The notes beneath the pieces were generated by a model. The model saw only the letters and a list, made by a program, of their open reading frames with translations, ran no database searches and was not told the DNA's origin. This document shows, in pieces, positions 1-11,348 of a stretch of 64,000 bases of DNA. The translations under genes and the position numbers were made by a program. The stretch is from Heloderma charlesbogerti. Lineage: Eukaryota > Chordata > Lepidosauria > Squamata > Helodermatidae. Within the stretch, counting starts at the first letter, position 1. Each line of letters starts with the position of its first letter. The stretch covers positions 124,001 through 188,000 of the forward strand of contig JANEZZ010000794.1 in the NCBI GenBank assembly GCA_026122225.1, read 5' to 3'.

Positions 1-667
1 GCTGTTGGTGAATATTGCACGGAACGGCGGCGAGCAGCCAGGCGGGGGGGCGGGCGAGTGACGCTGCGGCCTCCCCAGCAATGGGTTCGCGCCGCTTCCT
101 GGCCCAGCCCGGGCGCCCGTCCCGCGGCTCCGGCCACAGGCAGCAGCCCCGGCAGCTGGGCGTGAGCGCGCAGGCGGCGCGGGCAGCGCCCCTTCAGCTT
201 CCGGGGCCAGCGCCGCGCGTAACGGAGGCAGGCGCCGCCTCAGTCGAAGCCGCGACGGCAGCGCCGGCCGGGGAGACGGGCGGGTGCGGCGCCGCGGGGA
301 GCGCCGGGCGCGGGCGGCGGAGCGCTCTCGGCCGCCGCCTTCGGGGCGCGCGGCGGGCCGGCGTGGGGCGAGGCCTCCCCGCGGGGCCGGGCCAGGCCGG
401 AGCGGCCCCCGGCCTCCGGCAGGGCTGCGGCTCCGAGGGCGGCCCGCGGGCGGGCGGCTGCGCCCCGCGCCCGGAAGCGCCTCCGCCCGGACGCTTCCGG
501 CGCGCGCCGCGTCCCGCCCAGGGCTGCCGTCGGCGCGCCCTCCGGCGCCGCGCTCGACAGGCCCGCGGGCGGAGGCAGCCGCGCCTGCCGCGCCCCGGCG
601 CCCGCTCCGGCCGCCGCGCGGGGCGCCCCTCCCGGCCCGGCCCGGCCCGGCCCGGCCTCGGGCGGCG
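1..667 (+). promoter_or_regulatory. CCNDBP1: CpG-island promoter and 5' UTR of CCNDBP1
   Basis: This stretch is extremely GC- and CpG-rich and runs straight into the CCNDBP1 start codon at 668. It includes a GGCCC-type short tandem run at about 628-656. No TATA box is evident, as is usual for housekeeping CpG-island promoters. No coding exon of an upstream gene is recognised. The exact transcription start cannot be read from sequence. Confidence 0.6.
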
Positions 668-3600
668 ATGGCGGCGGCGCTGCGGGGGCTGCGGGAGCGG
701 CTGGGCGCGGCCCTGTCCGACCTGCGCGGGGCGCGCGGCCTTCCGGGCGGGCCGGCGCCGGCGCCCTGCCCGCGCTCAAGGCGCGCTTCTCTTGCAGGCG
801 GCGAGGCCCGGGAAGGCGGCGGCGGCGGCGGCTTCGAGCCGGGGCGCTTCTGGGACGCCGTCGGTACGCGCGGGCGGGCGGGCGGGCCTGGCGCCCCGGG
901 GAGCCGGGGCTCCTCGCGGGCAGCCCTGCTTGGCCTGGCGCGGGCGGCGGGCTTCGCGGGGCCGTTCCTGCGCGCCCCGCAGAGAGGGCCGCCGCGGGCC
1001 TCGGCCTCACGCCTCTGCCGCCGCGCTTCTCCCCCTGCAGCGCGGGCGTCCGCGGCCGCCTCGCAGGAAGCCACGAAGCTGAGCCTGGCGTTCTCCGGGC
1101 CGCCCCTGCCGGCTCCAGAGGTGGGTGAGGGAGCCCCGGGCTGCGGGGCCGGCCAGGAAGCGGCCGGGCCCCCCGCTGCCCTCGCGCCCCGGGCGCTTTG
1201 CCCCTGCCGGCTTCCTCTGTGCCCTCCCCGGGGCCCTCGGGAAGAGAGGGGTGGGCAGCTGCGCGGGGGTGCTCCTGCTGCAGCCGCTGCCGAAGGGTGA
1301 GCTTGGAGGCCGATCTTAACGGGGGGCACAGGGCGCATCAAGCGGGGCCCTAGCTGAGTTCACGGATTGAGGCCTCCTTTGCACTTCGGGGCAAACGAGG
1401 AGCTGGGAACTGGCTACCAGCTCGAGCATCGCTGCTGCTCCTGCGTGCTGTGCTGAGCCGAGCCTGCTGTCCCCGCTGGGCCTCCGTGCTTCTGCCTGAC
1501 TCGGCTTAGACCCGCCGCCCTGCGCAGTGTCCTGGTGCCTTTGTGGCTGTGGCGGGGCGGCAGCCTCTGCCTGAGCGAGACTTGACCTGGGCGGCTGCCC
1601 CTTCACAGGAGCAGGACCAGCTGGCGAGAGGTGTCCATGACGCGGCCCTTGCAGCGGCCTCGGTGTATTACCGGCTCCCCGGAGGCCAAGGTGAGGCGGA
1701 GGGCGTGTTCTTCCAGGCGCTGCAGCCAGAGCAGGAGTGGTCGAGAGAGCGCTGTATTCCCCCGGGCTGCCCTGTGCGTGTCACCGTCACCGGGGGCTGG
1801 GGCTCCTGTAGCATGTCTGGCTTATTCCCAGAGTTGGGCTATGTGTGTGGGGCCGGGGGGGGGGGAGGGGAGAGGGGCTGATGGGGGAGGGCTGATGCTG
1901 CTCCCTTTGCCTCCGCTAGGGACCACCCTGTGCAAAGCAGTGCGTGACGCCATGGTTGGAGTGTTGGAGGGGATGATTCAGCTCACAGAGGTTATCCTTC
2001 GGACTCCGCAGCAGAGGTGAGGCGCCTCTGGCAAAGTACTCTCATCTGGTGGAATTTAGTGAGCTGTCTGGCCGGGGGTGGGGACACGCACACACGGCTT
2101 CATCTTGGACTAGATCGGTCAGCCCCACCGTGGGGTCGCACTTGCTGGCTGAGGATCAGCTGCTGTCTCCCTTGCAGCCTGTCTCGGGAACAACTCATCT
2201 CAACAGGAGGCATTTGGGAGGCCTGTGACCGAGTTTCCTGCCTGCCTCGAGGTGAGTGATGACTTGCGGGCAGGACAGAGGCAGGGAGAGTCTTGAGTGC
2301 CAGAAGGAAGCAGCTACATCTGCGCAACCTCTGGGTGCTGGCCAAGGAACAGGCACCAGGTGAGGGGAGTCCCCAGGGCTGCTGCTGCCCCCCCCCCGCG
2401 CACAGTCCCCTCCCTTTGTTCTCTCCACACAGATAACCAGGAGGCTGTTGCAGTGGCCATTTCTTCCTGTCTGGGGGTTGTCAGAGATGCACTGGAGGAG
2501 ATGGTGCAGGTGAGGGAGACGAGAACTGCTGTCCCTGTGCCTTGGGCCGGGGGGTGGCACTGCACATACGGGCCCATTACCAGAGTGCAGGGGCGTTAGC
2601 CCAGGTGTCAAAAAAACAGCACCCCAGTGTTTGAGCCTGGAATAGTTCAGTAAACCTGACATTTGCCAAACGGGGTGGGGGCAGGGAGAGAGAATTGGAA
2701 AAACAGGATCGAGCAGCGTGAGACCTTTTGGGTTAACTTGGGAGCAGCGACGCTGACAGAAGCCTCGAGAATCTGGATGCTGAGCATTTGCAATGGCCTT
2801 GTAGGCCCCTTCCAACCCTACTATTCTATGATTTAAAATGTTTTCCTGCTCAATGATTGCCTCAAAACTGTTGCAGTTAGACCACGAACTTTCTTTGTGG
2901 GGGCTGCCTTAGGCAAAGATGGATCTGGGGGGTGGAGGCGTTGGTCCCAAAGAGCTGTGCTGTCCGTTCCCCCTGCCTCACCCTGAGGGGTTCCCAGGCA
3001 GCGGCTGCTTCTGTGTGTGAGGGGCACCACCTCGGACTGCACCTCTGGGGAGCCCCTTGGCCGCTTGTGGGCAGACGTCCGAATCGGCTCCTCTGCTGCG
3101 CTGCTTCGTCTTCCGAAGGCTGCGAAGGGACTGGGAGAGTGTCGGTTCCTGCTGAGGGCGTGCCCTTTGCCTGCCCTGATGCTGCCCCAGCTGCCGCGTG
3201 GCTCTTGAGCCTGGGCCCGGCCGATGCTTCTTGCATCCTCCCTTCCCTGCTATCAGCTTTGCAGCTGACAGGCAGGGCTGGCTGGGGTGTCTGCGGGCCA
3301 GTCAGTCCCTTGGGTGGGTCCCCCAAGGCAGCTCTTCGGCTGGGCTCTCTTGGATTGGAGATTCCCATTCCTCCATGGGAGGCAACTTGCGGCCCTGCAG
3401 ATGTTCTGACCGGCAGCTCCCCTCAGCCCCCCCTGGCTGGGCTGGAGCCATCTGGCGGGCCGCAAGATGCCCATGCCTGGCTAGCCGAAGCACCCTGCGT
3501 CGTTTCCCCAGGGTGCTCACATGTTTTGATGAGGCCCTGGGCCCTTTGATGGCACCCTTGTGGCTCTGCCGCCCACCTGCGTTCCGGCATCTTCTCCACC

Positions 3601-5766
3601 CATCCCGCTTGCTGAAAGCCCTGCTGCTCAACTTGGGAGTGGGGGCACTTTTTCCAGCCGTAATTGTGCATAGCCGCTGCCGTCTCTCAGCCGCCTGGGC
3701 TCGAGCGCCGCCTCCTGCCCTGCGGCATGCCAGTGCCACTCCCTGATGGCATGTCCGTTTGTGCTCAGGCGCAGGCAGAAGGGGGAGACCCCTACAGCGA
3801 TGTGCTCGAGGATGGAGACTTGGGCTCCAGGGGAAACCAGGACGTCTACTGGTCCGAGGCTGACCGGCAGCTGCTTGGCCCCTGCCTGGGCCTGGTGAAG
3901 GCTGCCAAGGCTTGCCTGAAGAAGGTGTTGGGGGCGGTGAGAGCCCATGGCAAGGTGGACACGGCGGAGCAGGTGGCGCAGCTGGATGACCTCGCCGACC
4001 TCGCCGGGGATGTCAGTCCGAGGTGCAGTCGCTGTGTGAGCCCTTGGGAGCAGCTGGTGGGAGGGGGGTTTCCAGGGGCTGGGCGAGGGTGGGCTCACGT
4101 TCCAAGAAGGAGAAGGCGTTAGGGAGACCCTGCTGAGGGGACCAGTGGTTCCACGGTGAGGAGTGGTGGGCTCCCTTTTGTTGGAGGCTGTAAGCAGTGC
4201 CTTATGGGGGAGGGGGGAACTGCAGTGGTTGGTTTCCTGCATTGGCAACGGGGTGGACTAGATGACCCCTGCGAGCCCTGCCAACTCTGTGCCCCTAGGT
4301 GATGGGGCAGGGAAAGCCACAAGGATGAGATATCCGCATCTCCCACCGAGGGGTTCAGGGGGGCACACGTGCCCCCCCACAGCGCCTAGAGATGGGCTCA
4401 GGCTGAGTGCCAGCCATTTGCCTGAGGCCATCCAGTGCTTGGGGCGCTGCGGGGGGTTGCTGGCCATTCGCGTCCATGACTGGGAGGTTCCAGTAGGCAG
4501 CAGGTGGCCCGCCCCCTGACCCTTGGTGTGTTAATTTTGTAGCGTGGATGAGCTTGTGCTGAGCACGTACCCCCCGGTGACCCAGCTGGCTTTGCGGCTG
4601 AACGTGAGTACCCCACTTGAGGTAGAGGCTTCTCCGGGGTCCTTTGGGGAGCAGAGGGCTTCCTGGCTGCCCCCAGGCGGCTTCCTGCGCTGTGCCCCTG
4701 CGGCGGAGGCTCCCTGTGAAACAGAAGGAGCCCAGGGAGCAGGATCTGGCCGCATGGTGGCAGTGGAAGAATAGTCTCCCCTGCCGCCCAAGCTTGAGTC
4801 TGTGGTGGGGTGGCTGCCAGCTGTTCTCCCATCCCTGGTCCTGGCCCCCTCCCAGGTGAGAGCAACGTGGAGACGATGAGCTGGCGTACAGGGAGGACAG
4901 CCGTTTGACCCATGATGAGTTGGAGGCGGGGGGGGGGGGGGTCCTCCCTGCTGGTGCTGCTGCATTGCTGGGCTGTGGTAAGAAGCGGGAGACGGGGGTG
5001 GGGCGCCTGGTATGGCTCCGCTCTGGTTCCGTGGAGTGGCCCTAGCCATGTGCTCGATGCCACCATCTTGGCAAAGTGGAACAGCCCCTTGCCAGCCCCT
5101 CAGAGGCCTGGGCGCCCCCCCCCCCGCCCAAGCAGGCCTGGTGTCTGTTCATGGGGGCAAATGAGAACCCCCGTGCGGTGGCGGTTGTATGCCACCAGCA
5201 TGGGGCCCAAGAGGAGACGCCCGGGTGTTCTCATAGAGCCACACTGAGCCCAAAGAAGGGCTGTCACAGCTTTGGGTCTGGAAAAGGGAGACTGCAGCAC
5301 GGTGCTTTGGGTTCTGGACTCGACCACCCCGGTTTCTCTTTAGGCTGGAAAACTGGCTTCCGTGTTGAAGAAGATGCTTGAAATCACCAGGTAAGTGGGA
5401 GGCTCCGGGATGGAGGCTGGGGTTTCTGGCCCTGCCTGGGTGTTCAGCCAAGGGCTGTGTCGGCGGGGGTGGGGGTGGGGGCAGCTGCCTGAGGGGCTTC
5501 CTCTAGGGCCAGAGTTTTATTGCTGCTGGTGGGGAAGCAGCGTGCCCCCTTTCACAGGGCCCAGCCAGCCTCCTTGGCTGCTGGGGGCGGTGCACCGTGT
5601 GGGGCTGCTGCCGTCACCCCCGCAGTTGTTGCTCTGACTGTCCCCTCTCCCCCGTAGGGCCAGCCATGTCTGCCCTCCATCAGAAGAGAGCTGGGTGGGG
5701 TTCCTGGCTCGGGCTGTTGATCACAACATGGACAAAATCAAAGGCTTCACCCAAGGACTGCTTTGA
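668..5766 (+). CDS. CCNDBP1: Cyclin-D1-binding protein 1 (GCIP/DIP1/HHM), ten coding exons
   Basis: Exons by splice signals and family match: 668-863, 1041-1120, 1609-1690, 1920-2016, 2178-2251, 2433-2509, 3769-4022, 4543-4603, 5344-5390 and 5658-5766. They total 1,077 nt (358 aa plus stop), close to the roughly 360-aa human protein, and every junction keeps phase. Recognisable pieces include SQEATKLSLAFSG (exon 2), ASVYYRLPGG (exon 3), NQDVYWSEADRQLL, KACLKKVL and VAQLDDLADLA (exon 7) and VLKKMLEIT (exon 9). The family is an all-helical protein that binds D cyclins and helix-loop-helix factors and restrains cell-cycle entry and transcription in nucleus and cytoplasm. Exon 1 is read through without an intron; a ctcttgcag at 789-797 resembles an acceptor, but no GT donor in the right phase precedes it. 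Exon 1 is Gly/Ala-rich and diverged; exons 2-10 are clear. The gene ends tail-to-tail with the EPB42 relic. Confidence 0.9.
2795..2836 (+). mobile_element. CR1 3'-end fragment in CCNDBP1 intron 6
   Basis: The bases preceding and including TAGGCCCCTTCCAACCCTAC and the ATTCTATG-type terminal repeat match the CR1 3' end seen many times later in the window. Only the last few dozen bases are present. Confidence 0.75.
4150..4305 (+). mobile_element. Probable old CR1-like 3'-end fragment in intron 7
   Basis: The stretch ends with GGGTGGACTAGATGACCCC and CTGCCAACTCTGTG, the common reptile LINE 3'-end wording in degraded form. The family is not certain. Confidence 0.4.
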
Positions 5767-5966
5767 TGGACGTGGCTTGTGATGGGGAGGAAGGCCACAG
5801 GCATCTTGTGTTGGACCAGTTGGCTGGTGAATTCTGGGGCTGCCTGCCTGCCTGCAGGGGGCAGGGGTGTTGGCTCTCAAGAAGCGGGGGGGTGGGGGGG
5901 CACTGCTCTTGCCAGCTGGGGAGGGGATCTGCCGCTGCGCTCTTGCCCTGGGCTGGAGCTCAAGGC

Positions 5967-5972
5967 AATAAA
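5967..5972 (+). terminator. CCNDBP1: Polyadenylation signal of CCNDBP1
   Basis: AATAAA lies 201 nt after the TGA stop at 5764-5766, in the usual range for a short 3' UTR. Cleavage would be expected near 5985-6000, before the SINE at 6130. Confidence 0.75.
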
Positions 5973-6129
5973 GTACCTCATTGGCCTTGATTCTCTGCCA
6001 GATGAAGGCTTCTGTGTTGTTCATCTGGAGCCCCGATATTTCTCTGTGTTTAGTGGCGCCTTACAGAGTACAGGAGGCTGGGTCCCTGCCCTAAAGGAGC
6101 ATGCAATGTAAAATTTGGTCTGGGGAAAG

Positions 6130-6325
6130 TAGGGGCCATAGCTGAGTGGGTAAAGCCCCTGCTTTGCCTGCGGAGAGTCCCAGGTTCAATCATTGCAGCA
6201 TCTCCAGGTAGGGCTGGGAGGGACCCCCCCCCCGAATCCCCGCAAAGCCATTGTTGCAGGTCAGTGTTGCCACTACTTCGGCGAGATGGCCGGGGGGGGT
6301 CTGGCCCAGTCCAGGGTGGCTCCCT
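6130..6325 (+). mobile_element. tRNA-derived SINE, old copy
   Basis: The head reads like a tRNA gene: GGCCATAGCTGAGTGGGTAA (box A region) and GGTTCAATCATT (box B region), followed by the SINE body TCTCCAGGTAGGGCTGGGAG. The 3' half is eroded. The 3' end of the same family appears inverted at about 8,073-8,165. It sits between the CCNDBP1 polyadenylation site and the EPB42 relic. Confidence 0.65.
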
Positions 6326-8072
6326 GCGTGATGGGGGACCGGCAGTCCAGAGGTGTCTCTTCCCCTTGCATGTGATTCGGCCGCGCTATAGAGGCCGCCC
6401 CCAGGCCCGCCCCCAGAGGGCTCGCTTGGAGCAGGCGTCCCACTCGGCTTTGTCCTCTTGCGCCCCTGCCTGCAGCACAGCACATGTGCACAGAGATGAG
6501 CCTCCGAGACCCCGTCTGGGTGGGCGAGAACGGGATGCTCAGGTGCAAGGTGCCACCTGCTTGGATGGGCCCCAGCCTGGAAGCACAAGAGCGGTGGGGG
6601 GGGATCACGTGTAGGAGGGGCCACGCCGTTGGGGACCAGCAGGAGAAGGGTGGGGGCGGCAGGGGCTGCTGCTCTTGCTCACCGAGGGGCCTGCTGCGTC
6701 TCCCCCCCCCCCGGCATGCTCTGTGTCCCACAGTGCCTCCCCAGCCCCAGTCTCGACAGCCGAAATGATCCGGGCACTGAAGCAAGCCCCTCCACGGGCG
6801 GAGAACGCGTTCGGGGCGTTGGAGCTTGGAGAAGAGGCAAGCAGAGGGGATGGGCAGAGGTCCGGTCGCACCATGAGGGAGGTTTCTGGCCAGCAGGGGT
6901 CGTCCCATGGAGCCAAATGGCGGCAGGTTCAGGGCAGGCCCTGCACAGGACTCCTAGTGAAGAAGTTGTGGCATGTTGATAGCCACGGGGCGGACCTGTC
7001 CTTGGCCGCTAGTCGTGCAGGCTCCAGGCTCCGTTGCCGGGGAACCCTGTGGAGGAGGGGGCTGGCCGGGCCTTCCCAGGGGGGCCTCTGGTGGGCCGCT
7101 CTGGGGACAGAATGCTGGTCTGCAAAGGCCTCCTCGGGCCTGACCCTGCCATAGGGCTCCTGTGGCGTTTTCAGGGGTGCTCTTGCGCCTTGTCCCGAAT
7201 GGGGGAGATCCTGCTTTGTTCTCCACAGGTGCCCCTTGCTCCCACCCCATCACGCGCCCCGGAGAGCAGCCTGACTTGAAGAGCAGCGCCCGGCTGCTGC
7301 CCCCCTCTCACCTGTAACTCCTCTCCTTGTACACGAGTCCCCAGCCAGACATGGACACGATGCAGCCTGTCAGGGCCTCTGGCAGTGGGTTGCTCAGCCA
7401 GATCTCGGCTTCTGTAGGATGGAACTGGACCCCGTGGCCTGGCGAAAGCAGGGAACGCTTGCTGGTGCTGAGCACAGGCAGGGCATCCTGGGGACTGGCT
7501 GGGGCAGGGGCTCGCTGAGCCCTGGGAGAGGGGAGGCGGCAGGCCTTGCCAAAGCCGTTGAGCTGTAGCGTGGGTGTGTGGGGGGCGGGGGCGTCTCTCC
7601 ACATCCAGCTCGTTGTATGTGTCAGGGGAGGCCCAGCTTTGTCTGGGCGGCTGGTGTGAGAATAATTTGGGGAGAAGGCACCCCTGATTAGCCCCCCTCC
7701 TCCCAAGTGGGTCTCTCTCTGGGTTCCTGCTGACCTGGATGGTGAGTTCTGGAGCGCAGAGGCGGATCTCCTGGCAAGCCAGGCGGGCTGTGCTGGGCAA
7801 GGCCTCCTCTCAGCAAGGCCATGAGCTTCAGCAAGAGGCCACTCTCCAGGGCTGGGCCGTACTCTGCAAAAGGCAGTGTGGTGCTCAGCACTTGCTCTGC
7901 AAGACAACGCCAGGGAAGGCCATGACACGAGGTGAGCGAAGGTCATGCTGAGGAGGGAGAGTTGCCGGGGACGGGACGAGAAAGGGCAAAACTGTTTGCC
8001 TCAAGCTTTGTGGCCCCCTTCTCCTCGCCAGATGTAAGGGAGCTGGGCCTGTAGCGATTATAGCAACCATGA

Positions 8073-8165
8073 GAGGAACATAGGAAGCTGCCTTAGATGG
8101 AGTCAGACCTTTGGCCACCTGGCCAGTATAATCCCTTTTGAGTCTGCGTTGAAACAGACCCCCGA
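8073..8165 (-). mobile_element. tRNA-derived SINE, 3' end, inverted
   Basis: The run GGAACATAGGAAGCTGCCTT followed by a degraded GAGTCAGACC is the reverse complement of the 3' end of a widespread squamate SINE. It lies in the intron between exons 10 and 11 of the EPB42 relic. The outer edge is uncertain. Confidence 0.6.
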
Positions 8166-10239
8166 ACAATCCGCATCCTTCACCACCGTGACCCATTTTC
8201 GGCCAGCCTCGGCCATCTTGCCCAGAGCAAGAGGAAGGCCATGTCCTGTGTATCACTTGGCAGTCACTTTGTTCCTCTGAGCTCCTGCTGGAGATTACCA
8301 TCCTGGGCCTTAGGATGCTACGCTGCTCCTTGACGCTGGGCAAGGACCATGGGGGTGGGGGGAGCTGCTGAACCCTGGCTTCTGCCCTTGCCTTTGGACA
8401 ATGGCCCTGGGCAACGGTGCCCATCCTGCATGCTTGGAACAGGCGGAGAAGATCTCACTCCATCTCACTGGACCGTGGCTGCGTTCTCTCCAGAGGGCCC
8501 TGCGATGCTCAGCTAACCTTAGCCTTGAGGTGGTGAGATGGGGTGTGAGCGTGTGCGCGCATACTTTCCATCCTTCGGGTTTCTCACTCAGGGTTAGGGT
8601 GCTGGTCCCTCTGCAAGGCTGGTCTTGACAGCAGAAGCACCTCAGGTTAGGGGCCAGGTTAGATTTTTTATAACCTAGGACCTACCTCAGAGGAGGAGAG
8701 CGAGAACCACCTCCCATGGCCACCCCAACAGCCCCCACCGTAGAGCTGCTGGGCTGGCGTGGCGTTCCCTTGGGCCGGGCAGCTGCCTCCACTTACTGTG
8801 GCTGCCGGGAGGGAGAAGTGGAACTCCTCCTGGAACTGGGCAAGGGCCTTTCTGTGCAGCCCCCAGCACCAACTGTATGCTCTCCTCCCCCGCAGGCCAG
8901 TCAGCCTCTGCCACAGAGAGCTGGGCATCCTGCCCAGCCGCAGGGAACCCTTGGCCTGGATGTGAGCAAAGAGCAGAGGTGCCTTCTCTTCCTGGTCTGG
9001 GGGTGCAACCGGAGGCAGCAGTGTGCTACTGCCACTTGCACTCTGTCTGCTGAGCTCCTCCAGCTTTTTGCAAACCTTCCCGAGTACAGCCGCTGCCTCA
9101 GCAGACCCTGCAGGCTGAGGAAGGGCTTTGCTGCAATGTTGGCTCATCAATGTGTTTCCGCCCTGGCTACACGGAGGAACTGCTGGGTGTGGATGGTGGA
9201 TTGCAGGGGAGGGACCCCCACCCCTGTGGGGGGCCGCCCTCCAGGAGATGTGGGTTGCAGCTTTTGGCCTCCTGCCCAGTGCGTGAGGTGGGGGGAGGGA
9301 GAGCTCGTCTTCACAGCCCTTCAGGGTTGTGGGCAATGTTGGCGCAGTGCTCCATGCCCACCCTGTGGTGCTGAGGTTGTTGCCGGCATACTTAACGGCA
9401 CAAAACGCTCGTTCAGAGCCTCCGTTTCCATGGTGTATCCAGACAGTGCCCTTGGCATTTCTGGCCGTGTCGTAGAGCAGGTCCACACGGCCTTCAATGG
9501 CCCAGACTGGAGCTGGCCCGCAGTGGCGGGGCCCTGCAGGGAGGAACCCAAGAGCCCATGCAGGAGGAGCCACGTCTCCCCCGACACGTGCATACTTCTC
9601 CGCGCCCTTGCAGCGGACAGGGCTGTGCCTGGCACTCTCCCTGCCGGAGGGCGGAAGGACCGCCTGGCTTGGCGTACTGCCTACCGCCACTTCTGGGCCT
9701 GCTCCGCAGGGCGGTTGCCAGGGGCTGGGGCTGGCTGGGAGAGCCAAAAGCCGTGCATGGCTCCCACCACCCACTCGCAGCAGGAGGTGGCCGAAAGGCC
9801 AGCAACTGCTCCCTCCACCCCACCACTGCCACGGCTCAATGCTACCGCTCCCCCAGCCCCCATGGGCCATGCTGCTGCCCTCTTTGAGGGTGGGACCCAG
9901 GGCTTGCCATCCATCGTGGCCAGACAGCAGATCGCTGCATACCATCCAGCTTTCATTCCAGGCATGGAAAGGCCTGGGGGGGGGGGGCGTTAAGGTGGCT
10001 GCCACCTCCCACACCACATGACAGGGACGGGCCTGCTGCGCGGGCTCCAGCGCCTCACCGGATGGTGGCCTCTGTGTGGCCAGGGATCAGCACCGCGCCT
10101 TTGTCAAAGCACTCGTCCACTTGCGGGTTGCTGGCCGTGTCCTGGGCCCAGGCAAAGCCACCGGCCCCCCACGCGGGGCTGCCCAGGCTCCTCGGCACTG
10201 TCGGGGGAGAGGCACGGGGTCGGGCCGAGGGGCTGGGCC

Positions 10240-11345
10240 AGGCCCCAGGGAAGGCAAGAGCCGGGCGGGCAGCGCACGGCTTGTTTCCTGTGCGCCTCGA
10301 CCGGCCGCGAGCCGAGGCGCTCTGGGTGGCTCGCAATGCGCAGGGGAGACGTGCCAAGCCCGCAAGCGACGAAAAGAGCCACGGGACAAAGCCCCTGTCG
10401 GAGGACAGCGGGCGGCGGCGCGAAGAGGGCCTGCGTGTGCCGCGAGGGGGCGGCGCGCTCTGCGGTGTGCCCTGGGACTCTGGTCCCGCACGGCCAGCAG
10501 GCACACGATCCTCTCCGCTTCCCGCAAGCTTGGCGTGATCCCCGTCCCCTCTCCCCACTGCGCTCCGCCGAGCAGAGGACGAGCCTGCCGCCAAGCCCAG
10601 CCCGGTCTCGGCGCCGATGGGCAGCCGCGCCTCGGGGTTCCCGGCAGGGCCCTGGGCCAGCCCCGCCTGGAGGTGCTGCCGGGGACGGAGCCTGGGAGCG
10701 CCCGAGAGCGAAGCGGGGGCTCGGGGCCTGTGTGCCGCGGGCGTCCCCTTGGCGCCGCCCCTTCCTGCCCAGGGCCCTCCCCGGCGGGGTCCCGCGCGTG
10801 GCCCAGCTCCGCAAAGGCTCCTCGCCGAGCGGGCGGCGGCCTGAGCGGCGCTCCGTGGGACGGCGCGCCCGGCATTTTCGGGGTCTTCTGCCAAGCTGGG
10901 CGAAGGAGCCGGGCCAGGCCGGCGAGGGCTTCGCGCTGCCCGCTCCTCGAGCGCTGCTTCCTTGGCGCGGAGCAACAGCTGGAGGCGGGCGAGCCTCCCG
11001 CGGATTCCGAGGGCGGCTCTGGAGCGGCGAGCCCCTGGCGCCGAGGGCCCGGCCGCCGCCTCTGCCTCGAGGCCAGCGCCAGCGCGGGCGTGCTGCGGCT
11101 GACGGCCTCTGCTCGCGCGCCCGCGGCTGCGCCCCGTCCCCCCGGGCGGCCCCGTGCCCTGCTGCCCCGGCCCTCCGCCGGCGCCTCCGGCTGGCCCCGT
11201 GCCGGCGGCGGCCCTGCGGGGGGCGGGTCCCCAGCAGCGCGGGGCGCGGGGCGGAGGTGAGCGCCCCGCCCGCCCGCGGCGCACTGTCGCCTGGCGGAGG
11301 AGGGCCGGCGGCGGCGCGGCGCGGAGGTCGCTTGCCGTGGGGCCT
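10240..11345. other. CpG-rich block without recognised exon
   Basis: About 1.1 kb of very GC-rich sequence with abundant undepleted CpG lies where exons 3-6 of the EPB42 relic would be expected. Long open frames on both strands are by-products of base composition. No transglutaminase motif such as the YGQCW-type active site is found in any frame. It abuts the broken 3' edge of a CR1 at about 11,349. It may be an orphan CpG island or a promoter of an unannotated transcript. Confidence 0.5.
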
Positions 11346-11348
11346 GAC

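Noticed and set aside
15..1082. Long plus-strand open frames over the first kilobase
   Set aside because: Composition artefacts of the CpG island. Only 668-863 and 1041-1120 match CCNDBP1.
8668..10017. 449-codon minus-strand open frame spanning EPB42 relic exons 8-10 and their introns
   Set aside because: It contains real relic exon pieces but also introns, and exon 10 changes frame inside it. Openness is due to GC content.
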